This document shows positions 18,937 to 31,900 of a stretch of DNA of 64,000 bases, one piece after another. The stretch comes from CAVOHU01 sp963843385. GTDB taxonomy: Bacteria > Acidobacteriota > Vicinamibacteria > Vicinamibacterales > JAKQTR01. Position numbers and translations under genes: made by a program. The DNA is taken from the NCBI GenBank assembly GCA_963843385.1, contig CAWJJY010000003.1:248001-312000 (forward strand), given 5' to 3'. Positions within the stretch are counted from its first letter, which is position 1, and the number at the start of each line of letters is the position of its first letter. Under the pieces are notes generated by a model. The model ran no database searches and was not told where the DNA came from. It was given only the letters and a program-made list of their open reading frames with translations.

Positions 18937-19712
18937 ATCAACGATCGCGACTGGCAGCCGTCGACAACGATGCTGGCGCCGCTGACCCAACTGGCTTTCG
19001 AAGACGCCACGAATGCCACGACGTTGCCGACCTCTTCGGGCGTGCCGAATCGGCCGAACGGGATTTCGCGCTGCACGAAGGCGGCGATGCCGTCGGGATC
19101 GGCCTGCTGGCGTTTCCACCACGACCCGCCGGGGAACAGGATGGAACCCGGCGCGATGCTGTTGACCCGGATGTTGTCTCGCGCCAGTTGCTGCGCCATC
19201 GACTTGGCAAGGCTGATCTCGGCCGCCTTGACGGCGTTGTAGGTCATCCGGCCGCCGGCCTCGCGCCCGAAAATCGACGCGATCATGAGGATCACCCCGC
19301 CGCCTCGCGCCCGCAGATGGGGCACGGTGAGCCGCGACATCCAGATGGCCGGGTACAGCGTCTGGTCGAACGCCTCCTGCCACTCGGCATCGGTCGTCTG
19401 GTCGAGGCCGCCGCCTCGGGCGAGACCGATGTTGTTCACCAGGATGTCGATCCCGCCGAAATGCGCGGCCGTACGATCCACCACGGTCGCCGCACCCTCC
19501 GGCGTCGCCAGGTCGGCCGGGACGGCGAACACGCGGCGCGGGTCACCACAGCGCGCGGAGATTTCCGCGGAGGCCTGATCGAGCCGGTCCTTCCCGCGCG
19601 CGCAAAGCGTCACCTGGCATCCTTCCACTGCCAGCGCGGCGGCACTGGCCAGCCCGAGGCCACGGCTCGAGCCCGTCACGATGGCGATCTTGCCCGTCAA
19701 ACCGAGGTCCAT
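18933..19712 (-). CDS. Short-chain dehydrogenase/reductase
   Basis: This 259-residue classical SDR has its NAD(P)-binding motif TGSSRGLG at residues 13-20, NNIG at 93-96, catalytic Ser146, Tyr158 and Lys162 (YNAVK), and a typical C-terminus (VSGASIVVDGCQSRS). ATG 19712 was chosen because GGGGGAG lies 7 nt upstream; a longer start at 19736 lacks a site. The substrate is unknown; members reduce 3-oxoacyl groups, sugars or alcohols. It is convergent with the M14 gene, and their stop codons overlap. Confidence 0.88.
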   Translation of the reverse strand: MDLGLTGKIAIVTGSSRGLGLASAAALAVEGCQVTLCARGKDRLDQASAEISARCGDPRRVFAVPADLATPEGAATVVDRTAAHFGGIDILVNNIGLARGGGLDQTTDAEWQEAFDQTLYPAIWMSRLTVPHLRARGGGVILMIASIFGREAGGRMTYNAVKAAEISLAKSMAQQLARDNIRVNSIAPGSILFPGGSWWKRQQADPDGIAAFVQREIPFGRFGTPEEVGNVVAFVASSKASWVSGASIVVDGCQSRSLI

Positions 19713-19753
19713 TTGGCGGCTCCCCCACGAATTCACGCTACGGGCGGCAGGTG

Positions 19754-19795
19754 ATAGGTTTTAGGTTATAGGTTACAGGTTACAGGTTACAGGTT
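19754..19795. repeat. Heptamer tandem repeat (AYAGGTT x6)
   Basis: Six consecutive 7-bp units read ATAGGTT, TTAGGTT, ATAGGTT, then ACAGGTT three times. They lie between the SDR start and the end of the hydrolase gene. The same unit occurs at 45574-45608, and a related GC-rich one at 35167-35442. It is a dispersed short tandem repeat, not coding. Confidence 0.85.
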
Positions 19796-19888
19796 ACGGG
19801 CCAGTGGCTTCAGGCCTGTCGGCGTCTGCGCGCAGTCACGTCACGGCGCCTCGAACTCGTGACCGATTGCCGGACGCCCCCAGTGCTC

Positions 19889-20737
19889 TCAGCTCGCGGG
19901 CTCGAAGCTCGAGCTCTGCAGAAACCGCCCCAGCACCGCGTTGAAGAGGTCCGGCTGCTCCAGATTCGACAGGTGCCCGGCCGCGGGGATAGTTGCCAGC
20001 ATCGAGAACGGAACGGCCTCGTGGATCGCCTGGCTGGCGGCGACCGGTGTCAGGACGTCTTCCTCCCCGACGATGACCTGCGTCGGGCACGTTACGCGTG
20101 GGAGCAGCGCGGTCGAATCCTGTCGCCGCATCATTCGCCGAATCGCGTCCCCGATGCCGGACGTCGACGCCGCGCGGAGAAGTCGGGTGACGTCCTGGAC
20201 TATCTCGGGCCTCTCGCGCTTCGTGCTCTCACCGAGCAGCCCCGGCAGCATCTCAGCGGCTATGGCGGACGGCCCCTCCCGCTCGAGGCGGTCGAGCATG
20301 GCCATGCGGCTCGTGACCCCGGCCTCGGTATCCGCGGTCGCCTTGGTGTCGGCAAGGACCATCCCGGAGATGCGCTCCGGATGTTGGCGAAGCAGCGCGA
20401 GCAGCGTGTAGCCGCCCATCGAGAGGCCACAGAACACGGCGCGGGGAATCTCCAGGTGGTCGAGCAACCGCACCGCATCGGCCGCGAGGTCGTCCAACGT
20501 GACCTCAGCGTCGCGGGACTCCGGGTCCGGATCCGACAGTCCGAAGCCTCGGAAGTCAAACGCGATGGCACGCCAGCCGGGTGGAAGGGCCTCGAGCTGC
20601 GGCGCCCACATCCCAGCATGAAGCGGAAACGCGTGCAGGAAGATCAGCGCGGAGGCGGCCTCACCGGCCGAGGCGTCCAGGTAGCTGACTCGGTGGCCGC
20701 CCTCATCGAGGTGACGCCGGGTTATGCGCACGGGCAT
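19889..20737 (-). CDS. Alpha/beta-fold hydrolase
   Basis: The protein has 282 residues. The oxyanion region FLHAFPLHAGMW and the GFGLSDPDP loop precede the nucleophile elbow GLSMGGY (Ser106). The acid is Asp227 (VGEEDVLTP) and the histidine His255 (PAAGHLSNLEQP). The complete triad and small cap resemble 3-oxoadipate enol-lactonase or esterase-type enzymes. The substrate is unknown. The start is uncertain (20737 or 20752); neither has a good ribosome site. The gene diverges from the membrane protein gene 24 nt away. Confidence 0.85.
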   Translation of the reverse strand: MPVRITRRHLDEGGHRVSYLDASAGEAASALIFLHAFPLHAGMWAPQLEALPPGWRAIAFDFRGFGLSDPDPESRDAEVTLDDLAADAVRLLDHLEIPRAVFCGLSMGGYTLLALLRQHPERISGMVLADTKATADTEAGVTSRMAMLDRLEREGPSAIAAEMLPGLLGESTKRERPEIVQDVTRLLRAASTSGIGDAIRRMMRRQDSTALLPRVTCPTQVIVGEEDVLTPVAASQAIHEAVPFSMLATIPAAGHLSNLEQPDLFNAVLGRFLQSSSFEPAS

Positions 20738-20760
20738 CCTGGCATGATACAACAGGGATC

Positions 20761-21132
20761 ATGCTGACCGCGGCGACCCTCGGACTCGCTGGCTACGGCC
20801 TCTACGCCATCGGCGACGCGCTGGCGGACCTGGTCTTCCGCGCGCGGCTGGAACTCTGGGCCAACCTGGGCGGTGCCCTGCTGGGCATGGCGCTGTTGTT
20901 CGCGGCCGTCCTGGTCCGCACCGGAATCCCGGGTGGGCTGTCCTTCGCCCTCGGCGGCCTGCTTGGCCTCCAGGCGCTGAACCTGCACAACTCGATGCAC
21001 CTGCACGGATCCGTTCAGGTCGTCGAAGAAGTCGCGCGGGCGATCTTCGGAGGTCTCCTGATGCTGCTCGGCTGGCTGGGCGGGAAACAACAGCCCGCGG
21101 TGATCGAGCCGGAGGAGAAGGGCGAGAACTGA
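20761..21132 (+). CDS. Small integral membrane protein of unknown function
   Basis: This 123-residue hydrophobic protein has about three to four predicted membrane segments (starting LTAATLGLAGYGLYAIGDAL, with later ALLGMALLFAAVLV and LSFALGGLLGLQAL). A charged tail ends in IEPEEKGEN. Family not recognised. It is read divergently from the hydrolase gene, and a bidirectional hairpin follows it. The membrane-protein composition argues that it is a real gene rather than a chance ORF. Confidence 0.6.
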   Translation: MLTAATLGLAGYGLYAIGDALADLVFRARLELWANLGGALLGMALLFAAVLVRTGIPGGLSFALGGLLGLQALNLHNSMHLHGSVQVVEEVARAIFGGLLMLLGWLGGKQQPAVIEPEEKGEN

Positions 21133-21165
21133 CCCTGGCGGCTGGCGGTTGCGCGCCGACAGAAA

Positions 21166-21202
21166 AGGCCCGCCCAAGCGTCACTCCGCTTTGGGCGGGC
21201 CT
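21166..21202. terminator. Bidirectional terminator hairpin between convergent genes
   Basis: AGGCCCGCCCAAGCG (21166-21180) pairs with CGCTTTGGGCGGGCCT (21187-21202) with one bulge and a 6-nt loop. An A-run precedes the stem at 21162-21166, which is a U-run for the minus strand. It serves the converging membrane-protein gene and nrdJ. Confidence 0.8.
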
Positions 21203-21246
21203 CCTGTGATCGAACAGATGCGGTCCAACTCCTCAGTCATTGCCTC

Positions 21247-24051
<2,805 letters not shown>

Positions 24052-24573
24052 GCCCCCTCCGGCAAGAGCGGACACCACCCGGGCCCCGTCCAGGCGGAAT
24101 CCCGAATCAAGTCAGTCCCTGTGCGGCTGCCGCGGCCCCTGCTGCCCACGCCCTGCAGCGGGAATCCGTGACACGACTCCCTTCGACACGTTCGTCGTCT
24201 GACGGTTCATGGCCACTTCGATGTTCATCGGTCAGGCTAGTCGGTCGTGACGTAAACCGTGGCGAACGTGAACTGGACAACGTGGCGTCCAACCCTGGCG
24301 AGAAGCTGGGAGATTCTCGCGCGGCCTGTCAGCTACGAGGACCCAATATCGCGCCGCCCGGACTGGTTGTCAAGGTCTTCTCCCACCAGATATTGTGTCT
24401 CTGAATTAGGGCAGACGCAATATGGTGTGCAATTAGCGCTATTTTATCGCCTTTTGCTTTTATTTCGCCACATATTATGATCTTCGCCCTTGACATGCCC
24501 GCCGCCGGTGCATTTTCCGCCAGCCAGGCGCGATTTCGGGACGCCGACATTCACGTGCTACAGTCGCGATTCG
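24052..24573. other. Long divergent intergenic region between nrdJ and the CPBP protease gene
   Basis: About 520 nt. The half near nrdJ is GC-rich with no convincing ORF. 24380-24480 is strongly AT-rich relative to its surroundings and holds the NrdR-like boxes. TTGACA occurs at 24490-24495 on the plus strand but lacks a matching -10. No structured RNA was recognised. Confidence 0.5.
24383..24430 (-). promoter_or_regulatory. Pair of NrdR-type boxes upstream of nrdJ
   Basis: Two 16-bp sites, 24383-24398 (CCACCAGATATTGTGT) and 24415-24430 (ACGCAATATGGTGTGC), match the published NrdR consensus acaCwAtATaTwGtgt at 13 and 12 of 16 positions. They start exactly 32 bp apart, about three helical turns, as is usual for NrdR box pairs. 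They lie in an AT-rich island upstream of nrdJ on the same side as its expected promoter. NrdR is the ATP/dATP-sensing repressor of ribonucleotide reductase genes. The sites are seen; binding is inferred. The long leader of about 330 nt is unusual. Confidence 0.7.
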
Positions 24574-25344
24574 ATGATTGACGACGCCGCCACGCCGGTC
24601 GATGACACCGTGTTGCCGATGGCCCTCGAGGACCGGCCGGGCCGGGCAGCCCGGCGGGCCGTCGCGTTGGTCGAGGTCATCGTCGCATCCGGATTCCCGA
24701 CGCAGTTCGGCCTCAGCTTCCTGCTGATCGTCGCGGGGCTCCGCCCGTTCGACGATCGCGGAACCCTCTCACTGTCCTACGTGGCCTGGGTGTGGATCCT
24801 CGACCTGGTGGCGCTGGTCGGGTTCATCGCGTGGCGGGTGCGCGCGACGCACGAGTCGATCCGGGCTGTGTTCCTCGGCACGAGGCCCGTTCGGCGTGAG
24901 GTGCTGCTCGGCCTGGTGTCCGTTCCGGCGCTCCTCGTGGTGGTCGCGGTCCTGCTGGCCGGGATTCGCCTGGTCCTGCCTGAGCTCCACAATGTGGCCG
25001 CCAACCCGTTCGAAGGGCTGGTTCGCACCCCGCTCGATGCGTGGATCCTCGGGGCGATGGCCGTGCTGAGCGGCGGCCTCAAGGAAGAGTTGCAGCGGGC
25101 CTTCGTGTTGCACCGGTTCGATCAACACCTGGGCGGCGCCCGTATCGGCCTGGTCCTGTTCAGCGTGGTGTTCGGGGCGGGTCACTTCATCCAGGGATGG
25201 GACGTCGGCCTGGTCACCATGCTGCTCGGGTTCATCTGGGGCGTCGTGTATCTTCGCCGGGGCAGCGTGACCGCAACGGTCGCGAGCCACTCCGGATTCA
25301 ACGTCATCGAAATCCTTCAGTTCACGCTGCTCGGATCGTCGTAG
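24574..25344 (+). CDS. CPBP-family intramembrane metalloprotease
   Basis: This 256-residue multi-spanning membrane protein has the CPBP/Abi motifs: Glu171-Glu172 with Arg175 (KEELQRA), His204 (GAGHFIQG) and His239/Asn243 (SHSGFN). These form the metal site of Rce1-like glutamyl proteases. The family covers CAAX-prenyl-protease relatives and bacteriocin self-immunity proteins; the target here is unknown. ATG 24574 was chosen, since upstream codons are not membrane-protein-like. It ends 9 nt before the end of the convergent SurA-like gene. Confidence 0.85.
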   Translation: MIDDAATPVDDTVLPMALEDRPGRAARRAVALVEVIVASGFPTQFGLSFLLIVAGLRPFDDRGTLSLSYVAWVWILDLVALVGFIAWRVRATHESIRAVFLGTRPVRREVLLGLVSVPALLVVVAVLLAGIRLVLPELHNVAANPFEGLVRTPLDAWILGAMAVLSGGLKEELQRAFVLHRFDQHLGGARIGLVLFSVVFGAGHFIQGWDVGLVTMLLGFIWGVVYLRRGSVTATVASHSGFNVIEILQFTLLGSS

Positions 25345-25353
25345 CCGGCCGCC

Positions 25354-26010
25354 CTACCTCGTCCGAGGGAGATACAAGTCGACGACGTCGGCGCGCCTGC
25401 GCAGACTGGCGAGCCAGGCGTCGATCGCCTGCTGCCGCCTGGTTTGCACGAAGCGGCCGACAATCGCGGTCCGCACCTCGTCGAGCGGCAGGAACTCGCC
25501 GTTCTGCGTGAACTGCTCCTGGTGGGTGCGATAGTAGTCGAGGACTTCCTCATCGCTGGGAGGGAGGACGGCTTCGAACCTGCGGTCGATGTACTCCCGC
25601 ACCCGCACATCGTCGCGGGCGACGCCCTGCAGTCCCGCCTCATCGAGCCCGGAACGCGCCAGGACTTTTCGATAGGTGCCGGCGTCGGCGAACCGCGCGC
25701 GGATACGCGCGACGCGCTCTGTCACCGCGGCTTCAGTGGGCTCCGAAATGACCGACCGGCTGATCTCTTCGAGCACCAGTTCGCGCTCGATCAGGGCCCG
25801 GACGGCGACCGCGATCGGATCGACGCCGGCCGCGGCGTCCACCAGCCCGAGGTCGAGCGCGGCCCGCGCCTCGGACAGGGTGATCACGTTGCCGGAGACT
25901 ATTGCGAGCACCCGATCGATCACCTCGTCGGCGGCGAGAGGTCCGGGCACTGCCGCCAAGGCGATCGCGGCAACCAGCACGAGACGAGGGATCCTGATCG
26001 TGCCCTGCAT
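25354..26010 (-). CDS. Periplasmic SurA-like chaperone N-domain protein
   Basis: This 218-residue protein has a signal peptide (IPRLVLVAAIALAAVPGPLA) followed by a SurA/PpiD-like helical domain: VIDRVLAIVSGNVITLSEA near the start and a long helical part, ending with DEVRTAIVGRFVQTRRQQAIDAWLASLRRR. No parvulin (rotamase) domain follows, so it would act as a chaperone only. Its ATG shares one base with the stop of the BamA-like gene (TGATG), so it is translationally coupled. Together with TamB- and BamA-like neighbours it points to outer-membrane protein delivery. Confidence 0.8.
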   Translation of the reverse strand: MQGTIRIPRLVLVAAIALAAVPGPLAADEVIDRVLAIVSGNVITLSEARAALDLGLVDAAAGVDPIAVAVRALIERELVLEEISRSVISEPTEAAVTERVARIRARFADAGTYRKVLARSGLDEAGLQGVARDDVRVREYIDRRFEAVLPPSDEEVLDYYRTHQEQFTQNGEFLPLDEVRTAIVGRFVQTRRQQAIDAWLASLRRRADVVDLYLPRTR

Positions 26011-28968
26011 CAGAACGCCTGCCCGATGCTGATGTGCAGCGCCGTGCGCGATTCCCGGGTGGAGGCAAAGGTCAACAGGGTGCCCAGTTTGAAGCCCACG
26101 TCGAGGCGCAAGGGGCCCACCGGGGATCGGTACCGGATCCCGAACCCGGCGCCCGCGCGCAGGTGGCCGAGATCGATATCGGTGACCTTCGCGAACACGT
26201 TGCCGAGGTCCAGGAAGCTCACCACGCCGATATCCCGCCACAAGTCCATACGCAACTCGGCGTTGAACACCGCCAGCGCGTGGCCGCCTATCGGCTGCCC
26301 GTCCCGGTCGAAGGTGGCCGCAGTGCCGAGGTGGTCGAGCTGGAATCCGCGCACCGTGGTGTCACCGCCGGCGAAGAAGCGCTCGTTGGCCGGCAGGTCG
26401 CGAACCGTGACGAAGGTCGGCGCCGTCAGACCGTTGCCGGTCTCGGTCGCCGGCGCAGGCACCGTTCGCGGGAACCCCACGCCAAGCCCGAGTCGAGCGC
26501 CCGCCGCCAGGATGAGCCGGCGCCCGGTCGGGAGCTGATGGTAGGTGAAGGCCTGGAGAAAAGTCTTCGCGAACCCGATTTGCGATCCCAGCGGCACCAG
26601 CGCCAGATCGCCGTTCACGCCCAGGAGCGACCCGAACTTCGGATCGATGGCATCGCTGCGGGTGTCGCGCACGGCGGTGAGCGAAAACGTCGAGAGCCGA
26701 ACCGACGGGAACAGTCGATCGATGAGCGGCTTGTCGGTCGGGTTCAGCCGCTCTTCGAGCAGGTCGTTTTTTTCGAGCGCGTACTGGCCCGACACGGTGT
26801 ACGCCTTACTGAATCGGCGCGCCAGCTCGAGGCGCACCGATCGACGGCGGAAGCTGAAGCTGGTCCGGCTGCCCTGTTCGAAGAGGATCGAGGCCTGGAG
26901 GTCAGCCTGCGTCATCAGCAGCCTCGGCTCCCGGTACGAGCCGACGACCCGGTACTCGGTGATCGAGTGGGCAGGAGTGGTCGTCGAGCCGGTCGTGCTC
27001 GCCCCCCGCTGGCGGACGCTCAGCCGCGAGTAGAGGTTGATGGATCGGTTCTTTCCCCAGAGGTTCCGCCGGCCGAGTTCGAAGAAACCGCGTGGCGCGA
27101 ACTCGGAGGTCTCGACGGTCTGAAACTCGACGCCGCCGCCGTAGCCGATCGTCGTCGACGGCGATTCTTCCACCGTCACCAGGACGTCGCGCCTCGGCTC
27201 GCCCCGATGCTGGATCTCCGAGATCGTCACGCGGCGGAAGAGGCCGATCGCCGCCAGGCGGGCCCGACTCTCGTCGACCTGCGCCAGCCCGAGGGGCTGA
27301 CCCGGCTGGAGCACGATCTCGTGCCGGATCGTGCTCTCGTTGATGTGCTGGTTGCCGACGATGAGGATCTGGTCGACGATGACCTCCGGGCCCTCCTGGA
27401 TGGTGTAGACCACGCTGGCGCGAGTGCGGTCCGCGTTGGGGATCACCTCGTACTCGACACGCGCCATGCGGTAGCCGCGATTCAGATACTCGAGGAACAG
27501 CTGCTGCCTGTCGATCTCGACCGTCGCCTCGCTGAACGGCTGACCCGTTTTCGCCTCGATGAGCCGTTCGAGCCTGGTTGTCGAGAGGGCGGCATTGCCC
27601 CGGATGCTCACTTCGCCAACGACCATCCGGGGACCTTCCGCGATTTCAATGGTCGAGTCGATGAGCCGCTCGTTGACGACCGGCGCAGGCGAGGCGTGCA
27701 GCGTGTCCTTGTGAACGACTGTTGCCCCCACGAACCCCCGGCGGTGGTACTCCGTGGCGATCGCCGCGACGTCGGCGTCGAGGCGGGCCTGGACGAAGGG
27801 CTGTCCGGGCGACACCTTCATCAGCGCTCGCATCTCGGCCGGTGACAGCGCGGCTGAGGCGGGCAGCTCCACTGCCGACACGCGATAGAGAGGGCCCCGC
27901 CGGACCGTGAAGACGATTCGGAGGGTGCCGGCGACTTCGGTCTTCGAAAAGGCCGCGGACCCGTCGCGATAGCCCTGGGCGTGGAGATAGTCCGTGATGC
28001 GGCGTTCGGAGTCTTCGAGCAGGTCCTCGTCGGCCGCACCTTCGCGGCTGATTGGCACCAGCTCCGTGCGCTCGCGAGGCAGCAGCGGATCGCCCTGGAA
28101 CTCCACCACGACCAGCGGCCCCCGATCCAGTGTCAGGATGAGCGTCACGGCGTCCCGGGCCTCATTGACCCGCACGGTGCGATCGATGTTGGCCTCGTAG
28201 TACCCGGCCCGATGCCACTCGTCGAGGTACTGGGTGATGCGCGACTGCAGCGCGACCGGATCGTACCGGTCGCCGAGATGAACCTGCAATCGCTGCACCA
28301 GTGACTGGTTCAGCGACGGCTCGGGTCCCTTCAGGGCGAGGCTCTCGATCCGTGCCATGGGCCCGGCCGACATGACAAAGGCGAGGTCTCCCGACTCGGA
28401 GGGCACATCCCCGACTGCCGCGGGGGTGACCTTGGCACCGAGAAACCCGCGGTCCTGCAGGAACGCTTGGAGCGCACTGGCGATGTCGTCGGCGCGGCCC
28501 ACGGGTGGCGTCGGACCGAACCGATCCACGACCGCCGCCCGGAGCATGACGTCCGGCAGTCCCAGGTCGCCGCGGAACACGACCCGCTTCACGTCCCGCA
28601 GGGGCACGAGGTCGAAGATCAGCTTCACCCCGCCCGGCGCGAGGGCGGCATCGACCCGCACGTCCAGGTAGCGGCCGAGCCCGATCAGGTGGACGATGCT
28701 CTCCCGGACTGCCGCCACCGACAGCTCGCTTCCCACCCGGACCTCGAGCAGCGCCCGCAGTCGCTGGTCGGTCACGTCCGCGCCGGCCGAGACCATCCGG
28801 ATCTCGGAGACGATCCGCCCCACATACTGGTCAACCGCGGGTGCCTGCGCAGCGGCTGGGGACACCAAACCCAACCAGACCAACGCCAGGGCGATGGACA
28901 GACGACAGCAGGGGCCCGACGCGAGGCAGGTTGGCGGGCGGTGCGGGCGATCGGCGGATTCGGATCAT
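26010..28968 (-). CDS. BamA/TamA-like outer-membrane protein with about seven POTRA repeats; apparent frameshift in signal peptide
   Basis: An uninterrupted frame from about 28883 to 26010 encodes about seven POTRA-like repeats (boundaries near residues 20, 95, 176, 257, 331, 416 and 496-570), then an Omp85 barrel ending in a C-terminal Phe (ALHISIGQAF). No ATG exists in that frame after the TamB stop. An ATG overlapping that stop (ATGA at 28965-28968) begins MIRIRRSPAPPANLPRVGP. Skipping one base near the GGGGCCC tract at 28911-28917 joins it to CCRLSIALALVWLGLVS...AAAQA, a normal signal peptide. Either an indel or sequencing error is present, or a CTG/TTG start near 28901/28883 is used. Role: insertion of outer-membrane proteins, with TamB upstream and the SurA-like gene downstream. 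Confidence 0.85.
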
Positions 28969-31900
28969 CGGAATGTGTGCCGAACGCGAACATCCAGGGC
29001 GTAGGTGCGGTCCTCGTTCTGCGTGAGAATCCACGAGAGCCGGTCGCTCTGGTCGTACTCGAGCAGGATGACCTGGTCACGGACCGACGAGGTCAGGCTG
29101 CGGGAGTAGGTCAGGAAGATGCGATCGGAAATCCGCTTGAGCATGGTCACGCGCGCACCGGGCGCGAGGCGCGTGGATTGCTGGGTCGGGTCGGTCAGCA
29201 GCGGCGTGATCTGCACCGTGTCGAGGCCGAAGGTCTGCTCGACAACGCGCTGGACGTTCGACGAGATGGGACTCGCCAGCAGCCTCGCGGCCCGCGCCTG
29301 CAACAGCGTCTGCTCGGTCAGGTTTGGTGACTGGAGCTGCCGCAGCTCGGCGTCCTGCGTGGACCGAACGTCGCCGAGCAGCAGCGAGAGGATGTCGACC
29401 GGCTGGAGCGGCGGGTCCGACGAGAGATCCAGCTGCTGGATCCGCTGCATGGTGCCGCTGGCCCGCAGGGTGACGTTGTAGGTCTGGCCCGGGGCGCGCA
29501 CGCGAGTCTCGGTTTCGAGGTCGAAGAACGGCTCGATCTTCGTCGGGTTGCTGAAGTCGACCGTGCCGCGGGTGAACACGTAACGCTGGGCCTCGAATCG
29601 GATTTCGCCGCGGTCCACTTCCACGCGGCCAAACAGCAGGGGCCGATCGACGGTGCCGCGCACGGTGAGATCCGCGCTGGCCGTCAGCCGCCCGAGGTTA
29701 TTGTCCATCTCCAGGGTGGAGGGCGCGACGACCCGGATGTCGTATCGCAGCGGCCAGCTCGGCGGAGACGACACGTCGGACACGCCGGGCGCGGCAGGCG
29801 TCCCCGCCAGCTCGATGAGGCCGCTGCCGAGATCGACTCGGCGCCGGTAGACGGCACTTCCCACGGTGATCTGCCCGCTCAGCGTCGGCTGATCCGCCGT
29901 GCCCCGGAGTGTCAGATCCGCGTCAACCATCGATCTCAGGCCTTGGACCAGCCGCAATTGCATGCTCTTGCCCGTGGCCGTCAGATCGAACTGGGTCGGC
30001 TTCAGGCCGCTGAGGTCTATGCGTCCGCCGAACTTCACGTCGCCTTGCGCCAGCTTCGCCGACAAGGGGTGACTCACGTCGTCGAATCGCACGCTGCCGC
30101 CCGAGAATTCGAGGCGGCCGTTGATGTTCTCGAGCGCGTGCGGCATGTCGAAGTGACGGAGCCGCCCGTCGACCAGCGTCACCTGGCCTGAAATGACAGG
30201 CTTCTCGATGGACCCCTCGATGTCGGCCAGGATTTCGGCCGTGCCGGAACCGCGGATGCGGCCGCTCAGACCCTTGATGATGTTCAGCACGCCCAGGTTG
30301 GCCGCGCCCTCGGCGTGCAGTTTCATCTGTCCGGCGTTGCCGTCCACCCGGCCATCGATCGCGAGGTGCGTGTCCTCGCCCGCGAACCTGAGCCGCCGGA
30401 GGGTGAACGCGCCCTGGTCGATCCCGATGTCGATCGGACCGTCGTTGTGCAGCGAATAGTCGTAGAGCGTCAGATCAGCCTGGTCGACCTTGAGGTCCGC
30501 GACGATGGTGTCCGGCCTGGCGAACGATCCTCTGGCGCGGACCGTGCCCGTCGCGACCAGCGAGGTGAACGGCGGCAGCCCCGGATACGAGAGCCGCACG
30601 TACGGATCGAGCGAGGTCTGGACAAATTGCAGGCCGATCTCGCCCGTGTAGGGCTTGAGGCGCGTGGTCTTGCCGGAGCCGGTGACCGAGAGCCTGGGTG
30701 AGGCGGCATCGAAATCGAAGTTGGTCGTCTCGCCCCGCACCGCCACGTTGAACTTGGCCTGGCCGACGCCTTCATCGCGCACGAACAGGTCGAGCATCCG
30801 GCCCTTGACATCGAAGGTCGGCACGGCGAACTCACCGCTCCCCGAGGCAGAGAACTCCACCGTGCCCGTGACGGGCCATTGGGGGAACTGCATCATCTCG
30901 ACGGCCTCGGCCGGTATCGCCCGGCCGTCGACGTTGAACGAGTAGGTGGCGTCCCAGCCGACGTAGGCCGCGCCCCGAACCGAGCCGGACCCTTTCTGCA
31001 TCTCGATCGCATCGAGCCAGACGCCGGCTCCCTCGAAGCGCAGTGCGGAGGTCACGCTGGGGAAGACCTCTTCGAACGCCGTGAAGGGTGCGACCGTCAG
31101 GCGGCCGAACCCGAATGGCCGCGTGTAGGCGCCGTAGAGGTGAAGCTCCCCGGTCATCGGGCCGTCGAGCGGGTAGTCATCGAGATCGAACCAGTGGCGC
31201 AGGTCGGCGGCCTCCCAGTGACCGACGTTGAACCGCGCGTTGATCTCCTCCCCCTTGTCCTTGCGCGGATAGCCCATCGCGAACCGCCCGTCGATCCCCA
31301 GGCTCGACTCGCCCTTGCGGAGCAGGGCCCCGGTCACATCCAGGTAGCCATTCTCGTAGACGATCTTGGCCGTGCCGCCTCCCCAGTCGACGTCCCAGGC
31401 CTTCATGCGCCCGGCGGTCAGGTCGCCCTCGATTCGCGGGCCTCTGATCGAATTGAGCAGCACGCCGTCGAGTACGCCGGCCCCGCCGAGCTCGACCGGG
31501 CGCGTCGGCGACCCCACCGCCGTCAGGATGCCCGAGAGGAGCCGATCGCTTTCCTGCCAGTCGGTGCTGGTGATGTGGAACGGGAGGTTGGACTGCTCGC
31601 CGTACGCGGTTCGTCCCTGGAACTCAACGAAGGTCGTCGGCGTGGCTGCCATGCTCGGGCCGAACTCGATCCACTCCGGGCCGAACCGGTACTGGATCCG
31701 GCCCCCGACCGGCACCTCGACCGCTGGCGGGAACTCATCGCCGTGCACGTGCGCGATTGGCGGACCGGGCAGCGGGACTGGCAGGGCCCGCCCGAGCAGC
31801 GTCACGCCTGGTGGCGGCTCGACGCTGAGGTCACCGCTGCCCGAGTGGTCGCCGAATCCGCCCAGCGTCCACTCCAGCAGGTTGTGACCGGACGCGCTCC

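Noticed and set aside
24079..24382. Cobalamin riboswitch before the B12-dependent nrdJ
   Set aside because: Minus-strand leader lacks a recognisable B12-box-like conserved segment; not reported, though a covariance search could still find one.
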